Of a stretch of 60,717 nucleotides of DNA, positions 35,166 through 43,826 are shown piece after piece. The notes under the pieces are model-generated. The model searched no databases. It was not told where the DNA came from and worked only from the letters and a program-made list of their open reading frames with translations. Within the stretch, counting starts at the first letter, position 1, and every line of letters begins with the position of its first letter. The DNA is from Methylomonas sp. (GTDB lineage Bacteria > Pseudomonadota > Gammaproteobacteria > Methylococcales > Methylomonadaceae): the NCBI GenBank assembly GCA_002929135.1, contig PESC01000042.1, positions 1-60,717 on the forward strand, given 5' to 3'. The position numbers and the translations under genes are program-made.

Positions 35166-37390
35166 TCTGGCTGCTTGCTTGTTTCGCGTTGCTGTCGTTT
35201 GGTAGCGGTGCGGTTGCGGATGATATTTTGCCGGTCGAGCAGGCCTTCAAACTGGTTGCGACAGGGCAAAGCCGCGACAGTGTGCGGTTGAGCTGGCAGA
35301 TTGCCGAAGGTCATCATTTATACCGCGAGCGTACTTTCGTCGAATCGCAGACAGACGGCATTCAGCTTGGTACGCTGGTTTTGCCGGAAGGTGCCGTCGA
35401 ACACGACCCGGCGTTTGGCGATGTCATGGTGTTTCGCGATGGCTTGGACGTTGATGTGCCTTTGCTCAATCCCGGCAATGCCGCCGTAGTCAAGCTGCTG
35501 GTCAAATATCAGGGCTGCGCTGACCGTGGCGTTTGTTATCCGCCGCAGAAAGTGGCAATCAATGTCGATTTGCCTGCTGACGTGCCGAGTCCCAAAAACA
35601 ACGGCCATGTGTTCGATGGCTTCGTCAAGGGCTTCAAGAACCTGACGCCGGGATTGTTCAACAGCGAATTATTGCCGCCAGAGCAGGCATTTGGCTTTAC
35701 GGCACAACTCAAAGACGAACATAACCTCAGGCTGATCTGGCGCATCGCTGACGGCTACTATCTGTATAAAAACAAGTTTTCGGTCGATTTTGGCGCGGCG
35801 GAGACGGTTAATCTGCCAGCCTTGCCGTTGCCTACGGGTAAGCCTCATCTCGATGAAGAGTTCGGTCAGGTCGAGGTGTACCGGAACGAACTCGTCGTTG
35901 ATGTGCCGCTGATTCGACAGTCGAAAGCGGCGGAAACGCTGACGTTGACCGCGCACTATCAAGGCTGTGCCGACAGAGGGGTTTGTTACCCACCCATGCA
36001 GACCCAGGTTGCACTGGAATTGCCAGAGGCTACGACTTTGCCAGCCAGTGCAACGCCCATGCCGGCAACAGACGCCGAACTGTCGGAACAGGATCGCATC
36101 GTCAGTGCGTTGCAGCAGGACAGCCTGTGGCTGACCCTGCTGAGTTTCTTTGGATTCGGTCTGCTGCTTTCGTTTACGCCTTGCGTGTTTCCGATGATTC
36201 CCATTCTGTCCGGCATCATCGTTGGCCAGGGCGATGACATCACTACCCGGAAAGCCTTTCTGCTGTCGCTGTGTTTCGTGCTGGCATCGGCACTGATGGA
36301 TACGCTATTCGGTATTCTGGCGGCGCTGTTCGGCAGCAACTTGCAGGCAAGCTTTCAGGAACCCTGGGTGATTTCAGTGTTTTCCGGTTTGTTCGTACTG
36401 CTGTCGCTGTCGATGTTCGGTTTTTACGAGCTGCAAATACCGTCGTCGCTGCAAGAGCGTTTGAACCGTTCCAGCGAGGCGCATCGCGACGGTTCCTATT
36501 TGGGGGCGGGCATCATGGGAGCGCTGTCGGCGCTGATCGTCGGGCCTTGCGTGGCGGCGCCGCTGGCGGCGGCGCTGATGTATATCGGCCAGACCGGCGA
36601 TGTCGTGTTGGGCGGTTCTGCGCTGTTCGTCATGGGCTTTGGCATGGGCGTGCCGCTGCTGGTGGTGGGGGCGTCGGCAGGCAAGCTGCTGCCGAAAGCC
36701 GGGCATTGGCTCGATGTCACCAAGTCGGTGTTTGGCGTCATCATGCTGGCCGTGGCCTTGTGGATGTTATCGCGGGTCTTGCCGGATGGTGTGACCCTGT
36801 TCCTGGCTGCGATGCTGCTGATCGTGCCGGCGATTTTCATGAATGCGGTGGATCCCTTGCCGCACCCGGTGTCGGGTTGGAAAAAGCTGTGGAAGGGACT
36901 GGGGATTGCAATGCTGACCTTCGGTGTGTTGCAGTTGATCGGCTTGAGTGCCGGTAATACCCATCTGCTACAACCCTTGGCCGGATTGAGGCTGGCAAGT
37001 GGTTCGCAAGCCGCCGATTCACCTGATCACGCCTTGAATTTTCAGCGCATCAAAACAGTTGCCGACCTGGAGCGCAAAGTTGCCGAGGCCAAAGCCAACG
37101 GCCAGCGGCTGATGCTGGATTTTTACGCCGACTGGTGCATATCGTGCAAGGAGCTGGATGCCTACACCTTCACCGATGCCAGGGTACAGGCGGCATTGCG
37201 TGACTTCGTCGTCATTCAGGCCGATGTGACAGCCAACGATGCCGACGACAGGGCGCTGCTCAAGCACTTCAATGTGGTGGGACCACCTGCCATCATTTTC
37301 TACCAGCCCGACGGCCAGGAAAAAACCTCGGCGCGTGTCATCGGCTTTCAGAATGCCGATGCCTTCCTCGGTACATTGAGAAAATTATGA
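35135..37390 (+). CDS. dsbD: thiol:disulfide interchange protein DsbD with duplicated N-terminal domain
   Basis: A 751-residue DsbD, longer than usual because the periplasmic alpha domain occurs twice. After the signal peptide, copy 1 (about 30-150) has Cys128/Cys134 in YQGCADRGVCYPP and copy 2 (about 180-300) has Cys278/Cys284 in the same motif. The membrane part begins with LLSFTPCVFPMIPILSG and contains GALSALIVGPCVAAPLAAALMY, holding the two membrane cysteines; the C-terminal thioredoxin domain has DFYADWCISCKELDAYTF. It passes reducing power from cytoplasmic thioredoxin to the periplasm. The start at 35135 has GAGG ten bases upstream; ATG 35147 and 35162 are alternatives. A TlpA-like gene overlaps its end by four bases. 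Confidence 0.95.
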   Translation: MGRLMRCCSMIWLLACFALLSFGSGAVADDILPVEQAFKLVATGQSRDSVRLSWQIAEGHHLYRERTFVESQTDGIQLGTLVLPEGAVEHDPAFGDVMVFRDGLDVDVPLLNPGNAAVVKLLVKYQGCADRGVCYPPQKVAINVDLPADVPSPKNNGHVFDGFVKGFKNLTPGLFNSELLPPEQAFGFTAQLKDEHNLRLIWRIADGYYLYKNKFSVDFGAAETVNLPALPLPTGKPHLDEEFGQVEVYRNELVVDVPLIRQSKAAETLTLTAHYQGCADRGVCYPPMQTQVALELPEATTLPASATPMPATDAELSEQDRIVSALQQDSLWLTLLSFFGFGLLLSFTPCVFPMIPILSGIIVGQGDDITTRKAFLLSLCFVLASALMDTLFGILAALFGSNLQASFQEPWVISVFSGLFVLLSLSMFGFYELQIPSSLQERLNRSSEAHRDGSYLGAGIMGALSALIVGPCVAAPLAAALMYIGQTGDVVLGGSALFVMGFGMGVPLLVVGASAGKLLPKAGHWLDVTKSVFGVIMLAVALWMLSRVLPDGVTLFLAAMLLIVPAIFMNAVDPLPHPVSGWKKLWKGLGIAMLTFGVLQLIGLSAGNTHLLQPLAGLRLASGSQAADSPDHALNFQRIKTVADLERKVAEAKANGQRLMLDFYADWCISCKELDAYTFTDARVQAALRDFVVIQADVTANDADDRALLKHFNVVGPPAIIFYQPDGQEKTSARVIGFQNADAFLGTLRKL

Positions 37391-37932
37391 AAAAAAACAT
37401 CGTGATCGGATTGGTCGTGCTGGTCGCCCTGGCTGGCGGGCTTTGGGTGCAGGTCTTACGGCAAGCGCCGGTATCGACGCCTCCCGGCATTGGTGCCGCC
37501 AGCCTGGATTTTGCGTTCCCTGATGTCGATGGCCAAATGCAAAACATCCGGCAGTGGCAGGGCAAGATATTGGTCATCAACTTCTGGGCCACCTGGTGCG
37601 GGCCTTGCCTCCAGGAAATCCCGGAATTCATCCGCTTGCAGGATGAATACGGCGGGCGCGGTGTGCAATTCGTCGGCATCGCCATCGAAGACCGCGAAGC
37701 GGTCGCTGCGTATCTCAAGGGTGTCGCCGTCAATTATCCCGTGATGGTCGCGGGCGATGCCGGCAGTTATCTGGCCCGGCAACTGGGCAACATCATCAAC
37801 GCCGTACCGTTTACCGTCATCGTCGATCATCAGGGGCAAATCGTCCATCGCCAACCCGGTGAGCTGTCCCGGCAACAGTTCCAACGCATCGTGGAGCCGT
37901 TGTTAACCGCACCGCTGTTGGCGGCAAAATAG
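37387..37932 (+). CDS. TlpA/ResA-like periplasmic thioredoxin
   Basis: A 181-residue membrane-anchored thioredoxin. A helix at residues 5-23 precedes the fold; the active site is FWATWCGPC (Cys71, Cys74), followed by IPEFIRLQDEYGGRGVQFVGIAIED and the cis-proline region AVPFTVIVDHQG. TlpA/ResA proteins reduce disulfides in apo-cytochromes or copper-site assembly factors and draw electrons from DsbD or CcdA, which fits the four-base overlap with dsbD. Confidence 0.92.
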   Translation: MKKNIVIGLVVLVALAGGLWVQVLRQAPVSTPPGIGAASLDFAFPDVDGQMQNIRQWQGKILVINFWATWCGPCLQEIPEFIRLQDEYGGRGVQFVGIAIEDREAVAAYLKGVAVNYPVMVAGDAGSYLARQLGNIINAVPFTVIVDHQGQIVHRQPGELSRQQFQRIVEPLLTAPLLAAK

Positions 37933-38029
37933 GTGAAAAAAGTCGGTATCTGCCAGGAAAAAGGATTATCTGGACAAAAACTGCCAATTTAGGCAGAATT
38001 CCCGCACTTTTTGACCACGTTCTGTGCAA

Positions 38030-38476
38030 ATGGCAAACCTCACCGTTATCAATGGCCCCAACCTGAATTTGTTAGGTGTGCGGGAGCCGGGGTTGTATGG
38101 CAAGCAAACCTTACAGGACATTCAAAACAATCTTGAGCGCATGGCGCGGGATTTGGGCCATACGCTGGCTTTTCATCAAAGCAACGCCGAATACGCCATC
38201 ATCGACACCATACACGCCGCCCATGCCCAGGGTTGCGATTTCATCATCATCAATCCGGCGGCCTTCACCCATACCAGTGTGGCGATTCGCGATGCCTTGC
38301 TAGCCACTCAAATTGCCTTCATCGAAGTGCATTTGTCCAATGTCCACGCCCGCGAGCCGTTCAGGCGGCATTCCTATTTTTCCGATATTGCCGTCGGCGT
38401 GATATGCGGGCTAGGCGCACGCGGTTACGAACTGGCCTTGCTGGCCGCTCATCAGCTATTACAAGAGAGAACTTAA
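38030..38476 (+). CDS. aroQ: type II 3-dehydroquinate dehydratase
   Basis: A 148-residue type II dehydroquinase (shikimate pathway). [19 protein letters not shown] carries the N-terminal binding motif and catalytic Tyr, [31 protein letters not shown] and [19 protein letters not shown] complete the site with catalytic His. GTG 38024 is a possible earlier start. It directly precedes accB-accC, the order seen in many gammaproteobacteria. Confidence 0.97.
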   Translation: MANLTVINGPNLNLLGVREPGLYGKQTLQDIQNNLERMARDLGHTLAFHQSNAEYAIIDTIHAAHAQGCDFIIINPAAFTHTSVAIRDALLATQIAFIEVHLSNVHAREPFRRHSYFSDIAVGVICGLGARGYELALLAAHQLLQERT

Positions 38477-38481
38477 GCGCT

Positions 38482-38919
38482 ATGGATATTAGAAAAATAA
38501 AAAAACTCATTGATCTCATCGCAGAATCCGATATTGCCGAGATAGAAATTTCTGAAGGCGAGGAATCGGTTCGCATCAGTCGTTATTCGGCGTCCGCCCC
38601 GGTTCAATTGGCCGCCCCCGTTGCCGTTGCGGCGCCGGTTGCCGCCACTGTGCCGCCTGCTGTCCCCGCCGAGGAAAAAATCAGCGGCCATGTCGTCAAA
38701 TCGCCGATGGTAGGAACCTTTTATCGCTCGGCATCGCCGGGTTCGGCTTCGTTTGTCGAAGTGGGCCAGTCGGTCAGCGCAGGCCAGACCTTGTGCATCA
38801 TCGAAGCCATGAAAATCCTCAATCAGATCGAATCCGACAAAAGCGGCAAGATCAAGCAGATTCTGGTCGACAATGCCCATCCGGTCGAATATGGCCAGCC
38901 CTTGTTCGTCATCGAATAA
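38482..38919 (+). CDS. accB: biotin carboxyl carrier protein of acetyl-CoA carboxylase
   Basis: A 145-residue BCCP. The N terminus [32 protein letters not shown] is followed by an Ala/Pro/Val linker (38-62) and the biotinyl domain, with biotin attached at Lys111 in EAMKI and the thumb-region sequence [19 protein letters not shown]. It starts six bases after aroQ. Works with AccC encoded next. Confidence 0.97.
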   Translation: MDIRKIKKLIDLIAESDIAEIEISEGEESVRISRYSASAPVQLAAPVAVAAPVAATVPPAVPAEEKISGHVVKSPMVGTFYRSASPGSASFVEVGQSVSAGQTLCIIEAMKILNQIESDKSGKIKQILVDNAHPVEYGQPLFVIE

Positions 38920-38937
38920 TCGACTGGGGGATTTGTC

Positions 38938-40281
38938 ATGTTCGAAAAAATTGTCATCGCCAATCGTGGCGAAATTGCGTTGCGTGTGCTGCGTGCCTGC
39001 CGTGAACTGGGTATCAAGACGGTTGCGGTGTTTTCCGAGGCCGACCGCGATCTCAAGCATGTGCGCCTGGCCGACGAAGCAGTCTGCATAGGCCCGGCAG
39101 CCTCTGCCAGCAGCTACCTCAACATTCCGGCCATCATCAGCGCGGCCGAAGTGACCGACGCCCAAGCCATTCATCCCGGATACGGCTTTTTGTCGGAAAA
39201 CGCCGATTTCTCGGAAAAAGTCAGCCAAAGCGGCTTCGTGTTCATTGGGCCAAGACCGGAAACCATCCGCATGATGGGCGACAAGATCGCCGCCAAGAAA
39301 GCCATGCTGGCCGCCGGTATTCCCTGTGTGCCGGGTAACGGCGAGCCGCTGGGTGACAACGACGAAATCAATGTGGCCATGGCGCGCGAGATCGGCTATC
39401 CGGTCATCATCAAGGCCGCTGGTGGTGGTGGTGGTCGCGGTATGCGCGTGGTGCATACGGAAGCGGCGCTCGTCAATGCCATCGAGCTGACCAAAGGCGA
39501 GGCAGGTACGGCATTCGGCAACAGTACGGTGTACATGGAGAAATACCTGGAAGACCCGCGCCATATCGAATTTCAGGTACTGGCCGATTCGCATGGCAAC
39601 GCCATCCACCTGGGTGAACGCGATTGCTCGATGCAGCGTCGCCATCAGAAAGTGGTGGAAGAAGCCCCGGCGCCCGGTCTGACTGACGAACAGCGCAAGA
39701 CTATGGGCGAACGTTGCGCCAACGCCTGCAAGGAAATTGGCTATCTCGGTGCCGGCACCTTCGAGTTTTTGTACGAAAAAGGCCAGTTCTTTTTCATTGA
39801 AATGAACACCCGGGTTCAGGTCGAACATCCTGTAACTGAAATGATTACCGGTTTCGACATCGTCAAGGAGCAATTGCGCATTGCCTATGGCTTGCCGTTG
39901 TCCATCACCCAGGAGCAGGTACGATTCACCGGTCATGCCATCGAGTGCAGGCTGAATGCCGAAGATCCGAAAACCTTCATGCCCAGCCCCGGCATGATCG
40001 ATCAGTTCCACATGCCGGGTGGCCCCGGCATTCGCTGCGAAACCCACATCTATAACGGCTACAAGGTGCCGCCGTATTACGATTCGATGATAGGCAAACT
40101 GATCGCCCACGGCGACGACCGCGCTAGCGCCATTGCCCGGATGAAAACCGCCTTGAGCGAAATGGTGATCGACGGCATCAAGACCAACATCCCGTTGCAG
40201 CAAAGCATCATGGCCGATGCGGCATTCGAAGCCGGTGGCCAGAACATCCACTACCTGGAAAAAAAACTGGGTATTCACTAG
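38938..40281 (+). CDS. accC: biotin carboxylase subunit of acetyl-CoA carboxylase
   Basis: A 447-residue biotin carboxylase. [32 protein letters not shown] is the N-terminal domain, [14 protein letters not shown] the ATP-binding glycine loop, [38 protein letters not shown] and [31 protein letters not shown] the catalytic segments. It carboxylates biotin on AccB for malonyl-CoA synthesis. An 18-base gap follows accB. Confidence 0.98.
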   Translation: MFEKIVIANRGEIALRVLRACRELGIKTVAVFSEADRDLKHVRLADEAVCIGPAASASSYLNIPAIISAAEVTDAQAIHPGYGFLSENADFSEKVSQSGFVFIGPRPETIRMMGDKIAAKKAMLAAGIPCVPGNGEPLGDNDEINVAMAREIGYPVIIKAAGGGGGRGMRVVHTEAALVNAIELTKGEAGTAFGNSTVYMEKYLEDPRHIEFQVLADSHGNAIHLGERDCSMQRRHQKVVEEAPAPGLTDEQRKTMGERCANACKEIGYLGAGTFEFLYEKGQFFFIEMNTRVQVEHPVTEMITGFDIVKEQLRIAYGLPLSITQEQVRFTGHAIECRLNAEDPKTFMPSPGMIDQFHMPGGPGIRCETHIYNGYKVPPYYDSMIGKLIAHGDDRASAIARMKTALSEMVIDGIKTNIPLQQSIMADAAFEAGGQNIHYLEKKLGIH

Positions 40282-40336
40282 GCAAGGCGGGGCGCTCAAT
40301 GTGTTCGCCCATCCGCAGCCGTTGAGCAGGCAATCC

Positions 40337-41221
40337 ATGGCATGGCATCAACTTTCCGTCGTCACCGATGAGTCGACCGCACCGGCACTGGCGGATTTTT
40401 TCAGTGAACTGGGCGCCGTTTCGGTCACTTACAGCGATGCCGAGGATGAGCCGGTCTACGAACCGGCGCTCGACCAAACCCAAATCTGGAGCAACACCCG
40501 GGTTACCGCGCTGTTCGAACTCGACAGCGATCCCGACATCATCCACACCCTGACCAGCAGCCAGTTTCCAGGGCAGCCGCTGCAACAATGGCTGGTCGAA
40601 GTGATTCAGGATCAGGCCTGGGAGCGGGCGTGGATGGATCACTTTCAGCCCATGCTGTTTGCCGATCGTCTGTGGATTTGCCCGAGTGGTCAGGAACAAC
40701 AAGGCGAAGGCACGGTGTGCATGACGCTGGATCCCGGCCTGGCGTTTGGAACCGGCACTCACCCGACCACGGCGTTGTGCCTGGAATGGCTGGCCTCGCG
40801 CGATCTCACCGGCAAAACCCTCATCGATTATGGCTGCGGTTCCGGCATTCTGGCGGTTGCGGCACTGTTGCTGGGTGGCGGATCGGCACACGGTGTCGAT
40901 ATCGATCCACAAGCCTTGGAAGCGACACAGTACAACGCGGAAAAAAATGCGGTGGCCGAACGCCTGCGCTACGACCTGCCGCAACGCTTTCATGGCTTCG
41001 AGGCCGATGTCGTCGTGGCCAACATTCTGGCCAAGCCGCTGATGGAGCTGGCAGCAAACATTGCCGCTCTGGTCAAGCCGGGCGGCGATTTGGTGCTGTC
41101 GGGCGTACTGGCGGAACAGGCCGATGCGGTGGCGCAAGCCTATCAAGCCCTGGGATTGTCGGTCGAAGCCTGTTTGCAGCAGGGCGATTGGTGCCGGATC
41201 GACATCCGCAAACCGGCGTGA
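40337..41221 (+). CDS. prmA: ribosomal protein L11 methyltransferase
   Basis: A 294-residue PrmA. The N-terminal substrate domain begins MAWHQLSVVTDESTAPALADFFSELGAVSVTY, which fixes the start. The SAM-binding domain has DPGLAFGTGTHPTTALCLEWL, LIDYGCGSGILAVAALLLGGGSAHGVDIDPQA and DVVVANILAKPLMELAANIA (NIL motif). It trimethylates L11. AccC-prmA order is common in gammaproteobacteria. Confidence 0.96.
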   Translation: MAWHQLSVVTDESTAPALADFFSELGAVSVTYSDAEDEPVYEPALDQTQIWSNTRVTALFELDSDPDIIHTLTSSQFPGQPLQQWLVEVIQDQAWERAWMDHFQPMLFADRLWICPSGQEQQGEGTVCMTLDPGLAFGTGTHPTTALCLEWLASRDLTGKTLIDYGCGSGILAVAALLLGGGSAHGVDIDPQALEATQYNAEKNAVAERLRYDLPQRFHGFEADVVVANILAKPLMELAANIAALVKPGGDLVLSGVLAEQADAVAQAYQALGLSVEACLQQGDWCRIDIRKPA

Positions 41222-41224
41222 TTG

Positions 41225-41836
41225 ATGTACAGCCGCTGTCCGCATTGTGAGCATCAGCAAACCGTATCGACCGCACAATTGCGTGAAGGCCGGGGTTTGC
41301 TGCGCTGCCGCTATTGCGCAAACACCTTCGATGCCCTGGCCAGCTTGAGCGACGAAAAAGACGAGACGATCGTCTTGCCGCTAGACATAGGTTTGCCGTT
41401 CGACGGCGTGGCACCGGTCAGGCCTGTGCGGCGAATCTGGCGCGTTGCCAATCTGTGTGTGCTCAGTCTGCTGCTGCTTCAGGCGGTTTATTTCGAGCGT
41501 GATCGCTGGTCGAGCGTTGCACAGGCTGCCGGTTTTCGCTTGCCCGGCTATTACGACCCGGCGCAGTGGTCGCTGTCGCATGGCGAATTGCGCAGGGCAG
41601 GGGATAGCCATTACGTGTTCGAGGCCGTACTCACCAACCAAGCCAGCATCGGCCAGTCCTTCCCGGCGCTGAAACTGACGTTGACCGATTTCAATGGTGT
41701 GGCGGTTGCCGAACGCATCTTCGATGCCAGCCTGATCGGTGCGGGCGAACTGGCCGCCGGTCAAAGCCAGTCCGTGCATCTGGCGCTGATCGTCAGGCGT
41801 GACGATATTGGTGGTTTTATCCATTCCCTGATTTGA
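41225..41836 (+). CDS. zinc-ribbon DUF3426 membrane protein
   Basis: A 203-residue protein with an N-terminal zinc ribbon (CPHC at 5-8 and CRYC around 28-31), a linker, one membrane helix (about 74-88, VANLCVLSLLLLQAVYF) and a periplasmic DUF3426 domain ending LIVRRDDIGGFIHSLI. The family follows prmA in pseudomonads and relatives; function unknown. Start lies three bases after the prmA stop. Confidence 0.88.
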   Translation: MYSRCPHCEHQQTVSTAQLREGRGLLRCRYCANTFDALASLSDEKDETIVLPLDIGLPFDGVAPVRPVRRIWRVANLCVLSLLLLQAVYFERDRWSSVAQAAGFRLPGYYDPAQWSLSHGELRRAGDSHYVFEAVLTNQASIGQSFPALKLTLTDFNGVAVAERIFDASLIGAGELAAGQSQSVHLALIVRRDDIGGFIHSLI

Positions 41837-41839
41837 GCG

Positions 41840-43036
41840 ATGAACCTTCCCGAACTGTTTCTGAAAAAGCATGAAGACAAGCGTCTGCGCAACGGCCATC
41901 TCTGGGTGTTCAGCAACGAGATCGACAGCCACCGCAGTCCGCTGGAGCAATTCGGCGCAGGTGATCTTGCAAGCTTGCACGACCACACCGGCAAGCCATT
42001 GGGTATTGTCTACGTCAACCCGGCCACGCTGATTTGTGCGCGACTGCTGACGCGCAAACCCAACAGCGCCATAGGCAAGACGTTTTTCAAAAACCGGTTG
42101 ACGCAAGCCTTGAACTTGCGTAACCGCTTGTTCGCGCAGCCGTTTTATCGTCTGGTTTTCGGCGAGAGTGACGGCCTGCCGGGATTGGTGATCGACCGCT
42201 TTGGCGACGTGCTGTCGCTACAGATCACGACGGCGGGCATGGAAAGACTGAAGCCGCTGCTGATCGATGTGCTGATCGAGCTGTTGACACCGGCAGCGAT
42301 TTTGCTGAAAAACGACAGCAGTCAGCGCCAACTGGAAAATCTGGTGCGGGAGCCGGAAGTAGTGCATGGCAAGCTGCCGCAGACGATCGTCGTCGAGGAG
42401 AACGGCGCACGCTTCATTACCGACATTGCCCAAGGCCAGAAAACCGGCTGGTTCTACGACCACCGTTGCAGCCGCGCCCAACTGGCGGCGTGGGCCAAGG
42501 GTATGACGGTGCTGGATTTGTTCAGCTATGCCGGGGCCTGGGGCATTACCGCCGCGCTGGGGGGCGCGGAGACTGTGGTTTGTGTCGACAGTTCGGAATC
42601 GGCGCTGGCGCTGGCCAAGGAAAGCGCAGCATTCAACGGCGTTGCCGATCGAGTACAGTTCGTACGCAGCGATGTGTTCGATTTTTTGAAACAAGCGCGC
42701 GAAGCCCAGCAGCGTTTCGATGCCGTGGTGCTCGACCCTCCGGCGCTGATAAAGCGTAAAAAAGACTACAAAAATGGCTACGAAGCCTATCGCCGCCTGA
42801 ATCATCTGGCTTTGCAAGTCATGGAAAGCGATGGCCTGCTGGTGTCGGCGTCGTGCTCGCATCATTTGCAGCGCGATGACTTGCACGAAATACTGCGCTC
42901 GTCGGCACGCCACATCGACCGTCACCTGGTTTTCATCGCAGAGGCTGGCCAGGGGCCAGATCATCCCATCCATCCGGCGATGCCCGAAACTGAATACCTG
43001 AAGACCTTCTTCTGTTCCGTTTCAGCCTGCATGTGA
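41840..43036 (+). CDS. rlmI: RlmI-type 23S rRNA cytosine-5 methyltransferase
   Basis: A 398-residue class I methyltransferase with an N-terminal PUA domain (LFLKKHEDKRLRNGHLWVFSNEID), a central EEHEE-like region (GLPGLVIDRFGDVLSLQ) and a Rossmann domain with VLDLFSYAGAWGITAALGGAETVVCVDSS, LDPPALIKRKKD and SASCSHHL (catalytic Cys motif). RlmI methylates C1962 of 23S rRNA in E. coli. In pseudomonads the position after DUF3426 is held by dusB, so this gene sits at a rearranged junction. The stop overlaps the next start by one base. Confidence 0.93.
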   Translation: MNLPELFLKKHEDKRLRNGHLWVFSNEIDSHRSPLEQFGAGDLASLHDHTGKPLGIVYVNPATLICARLLTRKPNSAIGKTFFKNRLTQALNLRNRLFAQPFYRLVFGESDGLPGLVIDRFGDVLSLQITTAGMERLKPLLIDVLIELLTPAAILLKNDSSQRQLENLVREPEVVHGKLPQTIVVEENGARFITDIAQGQKTGWFYDHRCSRAQLAAWAKGMTVLDLFSYAGAWGITAALGGAETVVCVDSSESALALAKESAAFNGVADRVQFVRSDVFDFLKQAREAQQRFDAVVLDPPALIKRKKDYKNGYEAYRRLNHLALQVMESDGLLVSASCSHHLQRDDLHEILRSSARHIDRHLVFIAEAGQGPDHPIHPAMPETEYLKTFFCSVSACM

Positions 43037-43239
43037 TGAATCGATTGTCATTTTTTACGACGAAGCCTGTCGATCATGCTTGCGACCTGTGTGGGCAACC
43101 GGTGAAAGTGCCCGGTTTTGAATTGCCTGTCCCTCAAGCCAGCGGCAAAAAATTCTGCTGCGCAGGCTGCCTCAGCATTTATCAATTGCTCAACCCCGAA
43201 ACAATAACCAACGACAATAAAACGGAGAACCTTTCATGA
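43036..43239 (+). CDS. small cysteine-rich protein, P-type-ATPase metal-binding-domain-like
   Basis: A 67-residue protein with two metal-site motifs: CDLC (Cys16, Cys19) and FCCAGC (Cys41, Cys42, Cys45). The pattern CxxCGxPV...FCCxGCxxVY is that of the N-terminal metal-binding domain of FixI/CtpA-type copper ATPases, here as a free protein without ATPase. The start overlaps the rlmI stop (TGATG); the stop overlaps the next start (ATGA). A metal chaperone or sensor role is inference. Confidence 0.72.
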   Translation: MNRLSFFTTKPVDHACDLCGQPVKVPGFELPVPQASGKKFCCAGCLSIYQLLNPETITNDNKTENLS

Positions 43240-43763
43240 AAGCCTGCGATTCCTGTTCCGACCGCGTCCATATCGGCTGCAACCACAGAAAGATGTCGGT
43301 GCTGTCCCGCGCCATTGGCCTGGTGTTGATCTACCTGCCGATACTGACCCTGCCATTCATCTTCACCAGTGCTTATCTGGTGTATTTCAGTCTGAAATTT
43401 TGCGGTGCCGAGAACGTCAAGCGCTATTCCGACTTCATCCCGGATCGTGCCAGCCACCGTTACGATCTGAAAAGCCAGATCGTGATGAATCCGGCTACCC
43501 GTATCAATCTGTCGCAAACCAAACTGTTCTGGATACTGAACTGCACCTGGTATTGCCCTTACAGCGTCGCGCTGTTCGAGTGGCATGCTTACATGGTCAA
43601 GGTTGTCGAAAACTGGTGGTGCCCGTTTGGCCATGAACGCAAAAACGACTATGGCGATGGCGCCATCGATCAGTCGTTCTGGCATATTTATCCCGACGAA
43701 AAAGCCAAATTGAACGACGAAGACCGCAATAACCCCATTTTTACCGAGAATCCCGACGCTTGA
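43236..43763 (+). CDS. cysteine-rich membrane protein of unknown function
   Basis: A 175-residue protein I do not recognise. It begins with a Cys/His-rich segment (Cys4, Cys7, Cys15, with GCNHRK), has one clear membrane helix at about 24-52, and then a soluble region with further cysteines at 56, 103, 107 and 129 (CTWYC, WWCPFGHERK). It is translationally coupled to the preceding metal-site protein, so the pair probably acts together, perhaps in copper or iron handling at the membrane. A perfect bidirectional terminator follows. Confidence 0.7.
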   Translation: MKACDSCSDRVHIGCNHRKMSVLSRAIGLVLIYLPILTLPFIFTSAYLVYFSLKFCGAENVKRYSDFIPDRASHRYDLKSQIVMNPATRINLSQTKLFWILNCTWYCPYSVALFEWHAYMVKVVENWWCPFGHERKNDYGDGAIDQSFWHIYPDEKAKLNDEDRNNPIFTENPDA

Positions 43764-43776
43764 TGCCAGATTGCAG

Positions 43777-43812
43777 GCAACAAAAAGGCGCCGAATGGCG
43801 CCTTTTTGTTGC
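43777..43812. terminator. bidirectional terminator between convergent genes
   Basis: GCAACAAAAAGGCGCC and its exact inverted copy, 16 bases each, flank the loop GAAT; both strands end in a T run. Confidence 0.92.
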
Positions 43813-43826
43813 TAGCCTTGCGCGGT

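Noticed and set aside
38473-40338. A 621-codon open frame antisense to accB-accC
   Set aside because: It is a shadow of two well-conserved genes with high GC at third positions; the translation has no recognisable domains.
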